33,299 nucleotides of DNA from a candidate division WOR-3 bacterium (GTDB lineage: Bacteria > Hydrothermota > Tepidihabitantia > Tepidihabitantales > Tepidihabitantaceae), in NCBI GenBank assembly GCA_016867815.1, contig VGIR01000030.1, positions 1 through 33,299 of the forward strand, in the 5' to 3' direction. How positions within the stretch are numbered: the first letter of the stretch is position 1; every line of letters starts with the position of its first letter. The notes below the pieces were generated by a model. That model was not told the origin of the DNA. It saw only the letters and a program-made list of their open reading frames with translations, and did not search any database. Positions 25,167 to 31,599 of the stretch are shown here, piece by piece. Both the position numbers and the translations under genes were made by a program.

Positions 25167-25267
25167 AGGGATTGTGCCGGACCACGGGTGATTGGCCGCC
25201 CGTCGCCAGATTCATCACATACGCACCACTGACCGGTGCTGGTGCCCCATCCAGATGTGGCGGTCAT
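25163..25267 (-). CDS. Candidate 34-residue microprotein between DUF362 and wzx
   Basis: An ATG overlaps the DUF362 stop (TGATG), and the frame ends at a TGA overlapping the GTG start of wzx (GTGA). The ORF thus fills the exact gap between the two genes with an overlap at each end. The peptide begins MTATSGWGTSTGQW and has a CVC motif. Both overlaps favour real translation or at least a ribosome relay to wzx, which lacks its own Shine-Dalgarno. No family is recognised. Confidence 0.3.
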   Translation of the reverse strand: MTATSGWGTSTGQWCVCDESGDGRPITRGPAQSL

Positions 25268-26727
25268 CAGGAGAGCTCACAATACCCTCGCCAACCGGCA
25301 GGCGGGACAAGAGGCCGCCCAGACCATTTGGCCCAGGGCTGGACGAGAAGCTCGCCGTTGACGAACGCGGTGACTTCGGTGTTTGGGAATTCTGCCAACG
25401 GGTATGTGAATCCCGTGAATCCTTCACGAATAACCGGCAGCCGCCGCCAGTCGAAACCGACAAGATGTGCGTGGACATAGTCTGCAGCAACGGGATTGGT
25501 GGAACATGTCACAGTGCCAAGATTCCTAGGGACGGGAGACAGAGGACCCTCGCCTTCACCAGCCACGATCGCGTCGGTGATGAAGAGCGTGCGCCGTTGC
25601 GGCACTTCGGACAGTGTGCCGTCCTCTCTGCCGTACATGAGAATGCGATTCAGGTCGAGGCAAGTGCGCCAGATCGTGTCGTTGCCGTGCCAATTGCCTT
25701 CAATATTGCGGTCCGCCCCGCGGGCCTCCGCCATCTGCCGCGCTCGGCGTGCGCCGAACAGGGCCGCTGCTCGAACAAGCCCGTCCGAGCGATTGGCGAC
25801 GTCCAAGAGGCTTTCTGCGTAGCTCTTCAGGCGAGAGGGGACGGCATAGCAGTCGCCCCGCTCAAGGCTACTCCCCTTGCGATGATGCGGGAGGAAGTCC
25901 TTCCGTCCGCAGATACCGATAGTGTTCTTCAGCGCAGCCGTGATGCCAACCTTCGTGTGAGTCTTTAGCTTCGGGACGCTGACAATAACATCCGCCGCGA
26001 TTGCTTCGCGCGCGACCGCGTAGCGATGCACACCGGGCCCGTGGTTCTTCCTGAGAACGTCCGGGTTGTACATGGTCACGCGGAATCTCTCGGGATCGCG
26101 TGAGAGCGGCTGTAGAAGGCTGGCTTTCCCCAAGTCGAAGATGATGTAGTCGTCTTCCGTTCGGCAAGGCGCGGCCCGCTGATCTTGGATTCCGGATTCC
26201 GTCAGCGTAGTCATACGGAAGTCGACCCACTCGACGGGCGGGCATCTTTCGGCGAAGTGCTTAGCAATCGAGTCATGTCCGGAAAGCTGCAGCAGTCGCC
26301 CCATGTCGCATCCTTGGACAGGCGCGTCACCAACTATGACGCGCGCGGGACGGGCAAGAAGAACATAGTCGAGCACGGGCTTGAGCACCGCCGGATGCGT
26401 TACGAGGCAATCCAGTCCTTGGCCGCTCAGATTTGAGTGACGGACCAGATTCGGCTTGACAAGCACCGTCTCCCCGGGACGGATGCAACTGCCCAGAGGA
26501 TTCCATGAGGGCAGACCGTAGTTGGACCGGTCCATCCCTGCCGCTGCCAGGCACGCCCGAACCGCTGAGTAGACTGGATTCGCCTTGTTCGCCACTGGAC
26601 CCGTATATTCAGGGTGCGCCGTGTCAGGCGCAAACCCACTTTCAGAAGAAGGGTACCCTTCGATCGCGGCATCCCGCACAACTGCGACCGAGCGATCTTG
26701 GGTGGAGTCTGACACTTCCGTATTCAC
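25267..26727 (-). CDS. DUF362 domain protein
   Basis: A 486-residue protein with the DUF362 pattern: VLVKPNLVRHSN, a THPAVLKPVLDY block, VIVGDAPVQG, and later VSVPKLKTHTKVGITAALKNTIG. Many DUF362 proteins carry a ferredoxin-type Fe-S domain, but no CxxCxxC cluster is evident here. Members occur in glycan and cofactor loci, often as uncharacterised oxidoreductase-like proteins. The start is a GTG at 26727 without a good Shine-Dalgarno. The 178 nt upstream hold no gene. Its role in this pathway is unknown. Confidence 0.85.
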   Translation of the reverse strand: MNTEVSDSTQDRSVAVVRDAAIEGYPSSESGFAPDTAHPEYTGPVANKANPVYSAVRACLAAAGMDRSNYGLPSWNPLGSCIRPGETVLVKPNLVRHSNLSGQGLDCLVTHPAVLKPVLDYVLLARPARVIVGDAPVQGCDMGRLLQLSGHDSIAKHFAERCPPVEWVDFRMTTLTESGIQDQRAAPCRTEDDYIIFDLGKASLLQPLSRDPERFRVTMYNPDVLRKNHGPGVHRYAVAREAIAADVIVSVPKLKTHTKVGITAALKNTIGICGRKDFLPHHRKGSSLERGDCYAVPSRLKSYAESLLDVANRSDGLVRAAALFGARRARQMAEARGADRNIEGNWHGNDTIWRTCLDLNRILMYGREDGTLSEVPQRRTLFITDAIVAGEGEGPLSPVPRNLGTVTCSTNPVAADYVHAHLVGFDWRRLPVIREGFTGFTYPLAEFPNTEVTAFVNGELLVQPWAKWSGRPLVPPAGWRGYCELS

Positions 26728-26905
26728 GAGACTGCATCAGCCATCACGTAGGAGGGAGAGACTTGTTGACGCGACGACGCACCAAGCGCGAAACAGCCCC
26801 CGTCGTGTTGGTGAGGTTGCCGGCTGTCGTTCACGCCGCCACGAACCACGGGGGTCCCGGGCCGGAACTGGTCGGGCGCGACGCGGTTGGCTGTACTCTG
26901 ACGTA

Positions 26906-27844
26906 TCACCACAACTTACCCAGTCTGAAGTCCCATTCCCTCGGAGTTAGCCTCCCGAGGCCGCCCTCCGGGTTCATCGTGATTTCCCCGAACAGAATTC
27001 TCTCAGGGTCCGGGGCGTACAGGTCGACGCGACAGAAGTCGAAGCCAACACTGAGCCGCTCGGCGACCCTGACCATCTCTGCAAGACGCGGAGGCCTCGG
27101 AACGGCTCCACGGCGTGGGTATAGAAACTGTATACTAGTATCCCTCCATTCGCGATCGAAGAGGACTCTGGTGTGCTCTCCGAATCTACCCAAGTCCACC
27201 TGAACAAGGTGCACTGACCCGTGGAAACAGAAGAACTTGTAGTCCACGGGCACGCCGTGCTCTCTATCCTCGATAAACCTCTCGACCAGTATCAGCGGAG
27301 CAATCCTGTCGTAATGCGTTTCGTGACTGCGCGTAGCCTTGCTGTACTTGTGGCTAAGCCAATCCCAACACAGCCGGATGACCTCCTTTCGGTCCAAGGT
27401 TCGCTTATCCGTAACAAAGATGTTCCACCCGCTCCCGTGATTCGCCTTGATGACGAACTGGTCAGGTAGGTCGTCGAATGGGATTCTCTCCGGGTCATCC
27501 GTGGTGAAGTAGACCTCGTTGAGGATGTTGGCAGGACCCCTTTCCGCGACATACTGCCGCACGCGCCACTTGTCTGAGACGAGTGATGCCAAGGGATGCG
27601 GCACGAGCAGTTGCCGGTGAGCGATCTTCTCATTCAGAGTCCTCGGGTTGCGGATGTTCGGCCAATAGCCCAGATTGAGCAGCATTTGGACAGACTTGTA
27701 GGTCATTGGTGAAAGCACCGGATGGAGGACCTCGACGAACTTGCTGAACTTGGCCGCTGCGATCTGAGCTGCCCAGCCTGGGCCTTCAGTCTTCCAGTGG
27801 TCAACGGCGCGTCCAAGTTGCTGCCGAAACGAGACGATGCTCAC
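26906..27844 (-). CDS. TupA-like ATP-grasp protein
   Basis: A 312-residue protein from the GTG at 27844 (GTG-AGC-ATC). It matches the TupA-like ATP-grasp family, with NLGYWPNIRNPRTLNEKI near the N-terminus, FVIKANHGSGWN (130-141, nucleotide-binding loop), ILVERFIED, DYKFFCFHG and a terminal GEITMNPEGGLGRL metal-site region. The family is named after teichuronopeptide synthesis, where amino acids are attached to a cell-wall polymer. It recurs in capsule loci beside glycosyltransferases. The same frame is open upstream to 28120 through a C8A8 tract and the end of the acyltransferase gene, but that extension is not protein-like. Confidence 0.87.
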   Translation of the reverse strand: MSIVSFRQQLGRAVDHWKTEGPGWAAQIAAAKFSKFVEVLHPVLSPMTYKSVQMLLNLGYWPNIRNPRTLNEKIAHRQLLVPHPLASLVSDKWRVRQYVAERGPANILNEVYFTTDDPERIPFDDLPDQFVIKANHGSGWNIFVTDKRTLDRKEVIRLCWDWLSHKYSKATRSHETHYDRIAPLILVERFIEDREHGVPVDYKFFCFHGSVHLVQVDLGRFGEHTRVLFDREWRDTSIQFLYPRRGAVPRPPRLAEMVRVAERLSVGFDFCRVDLYAPDPERILFGEITMNPEGGLGRLTPREWDFRLGKLW

Positions 27845-27983
27845 TGGGTCCGTTCCGCAGCGGCCAGACTGTGAGCGGCGAAGACCTCGCCCGCGTGCGG
27901 TGTGTGCGAGTCCCCAATGTGGATGCAGGTACGTTCTGGTCTGTCTGGGCATTCTGCGGCGGCGAGAATCGGCGAAGGAGGGG

Positions 27984-28736
27984 TCATCTTTGCCCCCAGC
28001 GGTGGCATTGGCGGTTTTTTTTGGGGGGGGCAGAGGGCCGTGAAGCCAGAAAGGAAAATGAGAGGCGAGAGGAAGGAGGCTTGAGGAGCGGATGGGGATA
28101 GTCCGCGGCCAGGACGGCATCCTCCGGAATAGTCCTTACGACCCGTGCAGGAGATCCAGCCAGGAGGCTGTGTGCTGGATAGACGCCGGCTCGCACAACG
28201 GAGTACGGTGCAATGATGCAGCCCTCCCCGATCTGCGCTCCCTTGAGTACCAGAGATCCCAAACACAGCCAACAGGAGTCGCCGATTGACACGGGAGCCG
28301 GGACGTCCTGCAGCTTGTGCCGGAATCGCGAATGCTCCAACGCGGCCGAATGTCCGTGCGCGTCGAGCACCTGACTGCCCGCGGCGAATAGGCACCTCTT
28401 GCCGATGGTGATGCCTAGCCATGCATGTATACAGCAGCCGTGACGCCGACTTTCCGCCCCGATCTGTATGCACGCGCATGGGCGGTCTGCCAGAATCGTA
28501 ACGGGATAGCTCATCCCTGCGTGATAGCCGCACGGCAAGGAATTCAGGAGAACGCCGTCGCCACACTCGACCTTGGCGCCTGCAGTGATGTAGATCCGCG
28601 GCCGCCCCGCCACCCTACAAGCAGTCCCGATAGACATGCCCTTGCGTCTGCACTCGGCCAGCAATAGCGAATTCATGAACCTGTCCCACGACGCGCGCGC
28701 AACTGCAAATGGCGAAGCGAGGAAACTACCTCTCAT
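27984..28736 (-). CDS. Left-handed beta-helix (hexapeptide) acyltransferase
   Basis: A 250-residue protein whose core (about 35-205) is hexapeptide repeats with the catalytic-loop histidines DAHGHSA, then APVSIGDSCWLC, GSLVLKGAQIGEGCIIAPYSVV and GSPARVVR. It is closest in form to WcaF/maltose O-acetyltransferase-like enzymes and should O-acetylate a sugar of the glycan. The N-terminus is uncertain: the ATG at 28736 overlaps an upstream stop (ATGA), while an internal ATG at 28676 follows AGG. The last about 45 residues are unusual. They are encoded by a heptad repeat array (28031-28079) and a T8G8/C8A8 tract (28015-28030), so the natural protein probably ends near RTIPEDAVLAADYP. Confidence 0.85.
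   Translation of the reverse strand: MRGSFLASPFAVARASWDRFMNSLLLAECRRKGMSIGTACRVAGRPRIYITAGAKVECGDGVLLNSLPCGYHAGMSYPVTILADRPCACIQIGAESRRHGCCIHAWLGITIGKRCLFAAGSQVLDAHGHSAALEHSRFRHKLQDVPAPVSIGDSCWLCLGSLVLKGAQIGEGCIIAPYSVVRAGVYPAHSLLAGSPARVVRTIPEDAVLAADYPHPLLKPPSSRLSFSFLASRPSAPPKKNRQCHRWGQR
28015..28030 (-). repeat. C8A8 homopolymer tract (slippage site)
   Basis: On the minus strand eight C (28030-28023) run straight into eight A (28022-28015), inside the last 50 nt of the acyltransferase frame. Losing one base here would carry the acyltransferase frame into the frame of the TupA-like gene, which is open from 28120 to 26906. Homopolymers of this length are typical replication-slippage sites and also typical assembly-error sites. 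Confidence 0.9.
28031..28079 (-). repeat. Heptad array inside the acyltransferase tail
   Basis: Seven 7-bp units in phase on the minus strand: CCTCCTT, CCTCTCG, CCTCTCA, TTTTCCT, TTCTGGC, TTCACGG, CCCTCTG, then the C8 run. It encodes the Ser/Pro-rich tail of the acyltransferase. Confidence 0.7.
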
Positions 28737-28973
28737 CTGAACCCGGTCCGTTCGGGAAGCAGGCTCTCCTGCCAGTCTTGGGGGATGTCAACCGCGCCCC
28801 ATTCAGCACGGCGTGGTACTCGCATATGTCGCCACTGCGTTTGTGTAGCCCGCAAGTCGAACACACACCGTTCATATACGACAGTTGTCACGGAACCAGA
28901 CGACGAAACGTTCAACCCCGACTTCGACAGGGATGCTGGGCGCGATGCCCGTCGGGTGACAGAGGGAGAGGTG
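28737..28973. other. Gap upstream of the acyltransferase; possible decayed gene
   Basis: On the minus strand a frame ends at 28733 with a TGA that overlaps the acyltransferase ATG (ATGA). Its last about 50 codons look more protein-like (VVYERCVFDLR, then WGAVDIPQDWQESLL) than the rest. They faintly recall the middle of a leucine-carboxyl-type methyltransferase, but they are too short to call. No promoter is obvious. I treat it as a possible remnant. Confidence 0.25.
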
Positions 28974-29134
28974 GAGGCTACGGAAGAGACAGAGGAAGGA
29001 GGACGGAGCGATGAGGAACGATGAACGCGGAGTGATGAGTGCTGAGTCATGAGTGAGAAAGGTGGACAGAGGAACGCGGAACGATGAGTGCTGAGTGATG
29101 AACGCTGAGCGAGGAACTCCGAACGTGACGATCA
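28974..29134 (-). repeat. Heptad array, 23 units (right of island)
   Basis: On the plus strand GAGGCTA, CGGAAGA, GACAGAG, GAAGGAG, then GAACGAT, GAACGCG, GAGTGAT, GAGTGCT and similar words keep a strict 7-bp phase. Read on the minus strand these are the same ATCGTTC and ATCACTC words as in the arrays at 4556-5044, so the orientation is inverted relative to the left side. Confidence 0.88.
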
Positions 29135-29208
29135 ACGACGTACAATAGACGATGAACGGCTTGCGCTTGTGCTTGAGCCGGCGCGCAGGCTTGGCGCGGG
29201 CCAGGTGG

Positions 29209-29414
29209 CTACAGGGCGTCGACGAGTTGGGCCAGCGGGATGACCTCGACGTCGGTCGCCAGTCGGTAGCGCTTGAAGCCCGGATAGGCGACGAGCAGCG
29301 TGACGAGCTTGAGGTCGGCCAGCGCGATGCGCTGGACGTTGTCAGCCGGGGCGCGTCCAGATAGCGTTCCCCGGTCCTGGGGTCCGCTTCGATAATGAAC
29401 AGGCGGTACTTCAT
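29209..29414 (-). pseudogene. Small frameshifted gene, family unknown
   Basis: The ATG at 29414 begins MKYRLFIIEADPRTGERYLDA. After a G/C-rich stretch near 29350 a second frame reads DNVQRIALADLKLVTLLVAY, then GFKRYRLATDVEVIPLAQLVDAL, and ends at the TAG 29211-29209. Both halves look like one protein of about 67 residues broken by a single-base deletion. Without the join the first frame runs into low-complexity repeat sequence. The cause could be a true mutation or an assembly error. No family is recognised, and it stands alone among repeat arrays. Confidence 0.5.
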
Positions 29415-29504
29415 GTTAGCGTTGCAGCGCCGGCCAACCCGGCGACTGAACTTTAGCCGAAGCATCGCCACCGGTCAAGAACAAGCGAGCGGGTTCGGAC
29501 AATG
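29415..29504. other. Short gap upstream of the small gene
   Basis: About 90 nt between the ATG of the frameshifted gene and the next repeat array. No promoter hexamers, RNA gene or ORF stand out. Confidence 0.5.
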
Positions 29505-29890
29505 CAGAAGTCAGATTCAGAAACCAGAATTCAGAATTGCCGCGCCGGATTCTCACCACAGAGACACCAAGACGCGACGAGGAATGGCGCACCAGCCAAG
29601 GATAGTTCAGAAGCCAGAATCCAGAAAGCAGAATTCAGAATTGAGGACTCGGAGCATACGACCACGGATATACGGATGGACACCGATTGGGGCATGGAAG
29701 GGACGGAGCTTGGCCACGAAGACAGGCGCGGCTGCGCCGCGAGTTCCCAGGTGCCAGTTTGCAGTTTCGGAAGAACCAGAAACGATAAACGAACAACGAA
29801 GAACGAGATATATCCACAGATTACGCAGATTCATACAGATTCCGGACGGAGTGAACCGCCAAGTACGCCAAGAACGCCAAGACGGGACGC
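29505..29890 (-). repeat. Mixed heptad, octad and 9-bp word arrays
   Basis: Purine-rich on the plus strand. Heptads occur at 29505-29539 (CAGAAGT, CAGATTC, AGAATTC), 29608-29649 (CAGAAGC, CAGAATC, CAGAATT) and about 29771-29805 (AACCAGA, AACGATA, AACGAAC). An 8-bp array (CCACAGAG, ACACCAAG) lies at 29556-29579. Nine-bp arrays built on ACGCAGATT and CGCCAAGAA-type words lie near 29812-29840 and 29860-29885. These are reverse complements of the words at 4053-4076 and 5090-5116. No gene is present. Confidence 0.75.
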
Positions 29891-29932
29891 GGAACGGAAG
29901 AGAACCGCAGTGTGGCGCAGATGCCGGACTCG

Positions 29933-30044
29933 GAGACCAGGAACCAGAGACTAAAGACCATGGACCAGGACTGAGGACGGAGGACTGAAGACTGGAAACC
30001 AGAAACTAAGAACCAGAAACCAAGAACTAGAAACTAGAAACAGA
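29933..30044 (-). repeat. Heptad array, 16 units, abutting the 12-bp array
   Basis: Sixteen consecutive heptads on the plus strand (GAGACCA, GGAACCA, GAGACTA, GGACTGA, AAACCAG, GAACTAG and so on) end exactly at 30044. The next base starts a 12-bp-period array, so the period switches from 7 to 12 with no spacer. The words are the reverse complement of the GGTTCTT/GGTCCTT family at 4556. Confidence 0.88.
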
Positions 30045-30380
30045 ACACAGGGCCGAGGCCGGAGACTGGAACGGCGGCTGGAACTTGGTCAAGTACGGAG
30101 TCAGGACCAGGGCACGGAACCGGGCCAGGAACGGCGCCTGAGACGGAGCGAGGACCAGGGACTGGAACACGGTCCGGCGCGGAGCCTGGAAGAGGGCCGA
30201 GTCCGGGGGCGGGGAGAGAGGTAGGTCCGGGGCCTGAGCCGGGGTCAGGAACGATGCCCGGTACGGGGCGAGAACCAGGGGCCGGAACGGGAGCGAGAAC
30301 GCGGCCTGAAACAGGGCCGAGCAGAGAGTCAGGAACGAGGCCCGGAACAGAGCCAGGCACAAGGCCAAGACCAGGGGTGA
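30045..30380 (-). repeat. 12-bp-period minisatellite (right array), 28 units
   Basis: Twenty-eight consecutive 12-bp units with plus-strand consensus close to GAACNGGGCCNG, for example GAACCGGGCCAG, GAACGGCGCCTG, GAACGAGGCCCG and GAACAGAGCCAG. No indel breaks the phase over 336 bp despite many substitutions. Two minus-strand frames are open with 4-residue periodicity, but the peptides are low-complexity and I do not call a gene. It is the inverted counterpart of 4182-4457. Confidence 0.88.
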
Positions 30381-30426
30381 GAATTCCCCCTTCCGTATGG
30401 GAGGCAGTTTTCGAAGACGGCTAGTC

Positions 30427-30492
30427 CAGAATTCAGAAACCAGAATTGTGTAACCACGTTCCTGGTTCTTAGTTCTTAGCCTTCAGTCCTTA
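30427..30492. repeat. Heptads that switch strand polarity at a gene end
   Basis: CAGAATT, CAGAAAC, CAGAATT (30427-30447) are purine-rich on the plus strand. From 30458 the words flip to GTTCCTG, GTTCTTA, GTTCTTA, GCCTTCA, GTCCTTA, in phase to 30492. The second array overlaps the last codons and the TGA (30485-30483) of the epimerase gene. The stretch 30381-30426 holds nothing notable. Confidence 0.75.
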
Positions 30493-31529
30493 GCCCGTGT
30501 GCCCCTAATCAGATGCTCAAGGCCGTCCTGAAAGGGCTGAGGGCTGGCCAAGCCCAGTCGGTCGCGGAGTACGTCAACCGATGCGAGCGAGTGCTTGACG
30601 TCCCCGGGCCGAGGTTTGTCGTAGACCGGCTCGACCTTCCTGCCCACAATGCGGCAGATTTCACTCACGAGAAAGTTCAGACTGTACCGTTCTCCGACGG
30701 CGACATTACAGAGAAGAAAGGGAGAGGTTGAGGCCAAGGTTGAGATTGAGAGCGGAGTTTCCTCCCCGGCCTTAGCCTCAGCCTTAGCCTTGACCTGTGC
30801 CGCCAGCGGCACTTCGCACGCTGCGAGATTCGCCGCGACGACGTTGGCGACCGGTGTGAAGTCACGGGACTGCTCGCCGTCGCCGTACACGACCGGTTTC
30901 CGGCCTTCGCGAACTGCAGCAATGAACTTGGGAATGACCGCGGCGTACTGGCTGTTCGGGTTCTGGCGCGGGCCGAATACGTTGAAGTAACGGAGCGCGA
31001 CGGTCTCGAGGCCATACAAACGACTGAAGACCCGGCAGTAGTGCTCGCCGGCCAGTTTGCTGACAGCGTACGGAGACAGCGGATTCGGCATCATGCCTTC
31101 GTGCTTGGGCAGTTCTACCGAGTCGCCATAGACGGACGACGACGAGGCGTACACAACGCGCTTAACGCCGCAGTCCCGGGCGGCAATCAGCACATTGAGC
31201 GTACCGGTGGCGCCGACCTCGTGAGTCGTGACCGGGTCCTGCACGGAACGGGGAACCGAGGGCAGGGCGGCCTGGTGGAGAACATAGGTTGAGGTCAAGG
31301 TTGAGGTTGAGGAGGAGCGGAAGGAAGAACCGGACATGGCTGAACGGAGGACCTCAAGGGATCGGATGTCACCTTCGATGAGTTCGATGTCCTTGAGAAA
31401 CGGAGCCAGGTTCTCTCGGCGACCGGTTGAGAAGTTGTCGACTACCCGGACCGTCTCCCCGCGCTTGAGCAGCTCCTCGACGATGCTCGAACCGATGAAG
31501 CCCGCGCCGCCGGTAACTACGTAGATCAT
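30483..31529 (-). CDS. UDP-N-acetylglucosamine/glucose 4-epimerase (WbpP/GalE-like) with two repeat-encoded insertions
   Basis: A 348-residue extended SDR. GGAGFIG (7-13), DNFSTGRRENL, QAALPSVPRSVQDP, the serines in YASSSSVYG, Y154-x3-K158, RYFNVFGPRQNPNSQYAAVIP and RPGDVKHS all identify the WbpP-type UDP-GlcNAc 4-epimerase group. Two stretches do not belong to the family: residues about 68-81 and about 244-271. Both are encoded by hexanucleotide repeats. Without them the protein would be about 306 residues, the usual size. The first lies just before the YVLHQAA strand, the second before the CNVAVGERY strand, so both sit at loop positions and all catalytic residues are intact. The start abuts a heptad array with no Shine-Dalgarno. 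The last three codons are repeat words. Confidence 0.9.
   Translation of the reverse strand: MIYVVTGGAGFIGSSIVEELLKRGETVRVVDNFSTGRRENLAPFLKDIELIEGDIRSLEVLRSAMSGSSFRSSSTSTLTSTYVLHQAALPSVPRSVQDPVTTHEVGATGTLNVLIAARDCGVKRVVYASSSSVYGDSVELPKHEGMMPNPLSPYAVSKLAGEHYCRVFSRLYGLETVALRYFNVFGPRQNPNSQYAAVIPKFIAAVREGRKPVVYGDGEQSRDFTPVANVVAANLAACEVPLAAQVKAKAEAKAGEETPLSISTLASTSPFLLCNVAVGERYSLNFLVSEICRIVGRKVEPVYDKPRPGDVKHSLASVDVLRDRLGLASPQPFQDGLEHLIRGTRAKD
30717..30800 (-). repeat. Hexanucleotide repeat insertion in the epimerase (second loop)
   Basis: On the coding strand GTCAAG, GCTAAG, GCTGAG, GCTAAG give a VKAKAEAKA stretch, followed by CTCAAT, CTCAAC, CTTGGC, CTCAAC giving SISTLASTS. The 6-bp period preserves the reading frame. 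Bases 30725-30743 share a 19-bp word, with one mismatch, with 31286-31304 in the first insertion. Confidence 0.85.
31287..31328 (-). repeat. Hexanucleotide repeat insertion in the epimerase (first loop)
   Basis: The coding strand reads CTCAAC, CTCAAC, CTTGAC, CTCAAC after a CCTCCT start, giving FRSSSTSTLTST between AMSG and YVLHQAA. In related epimerases these positions hold only one or two residues. The frame is kept. Confidence 0.85.
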
Positions 31530-31599
31530 GGTTCTTAGTTCCTGGTTCTTAGTTCTTAGTTCTTGGTTCCTGGTTCCTGGTTCCTGGTTCCTGGTTACC
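31530..31599 (+). repeat. Heptad array, 10 units, between epimerase and four-helix gene
   Basis: Ten 7-bp units in phase: GGTTCTT, AGTTCCT, GGTTCTT, AGTTCTT twice, GGTTCCT four times, GGTTACC. The array begins right after the ATG of the epimerase (31529) and runs 50 nt into the 3' end of the four-helix-bundle gene, supplying its stop codon (TAA, complement of 31549-31551). Confidence 0.92.

Noticed and set aside
5199-28736. Insertion sequences or transposase genes within the island
   Set aside because: No transposase-like frame or terminal inverted repeats were found; all large frames fit glycan functions.
30027-30368. Open minus-strand frames over the right 12-bp array
   Set aside because: A 12-bp period keeps frames open automatically. 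The peptides are low-complexity with no start context; noted only as part of the array.
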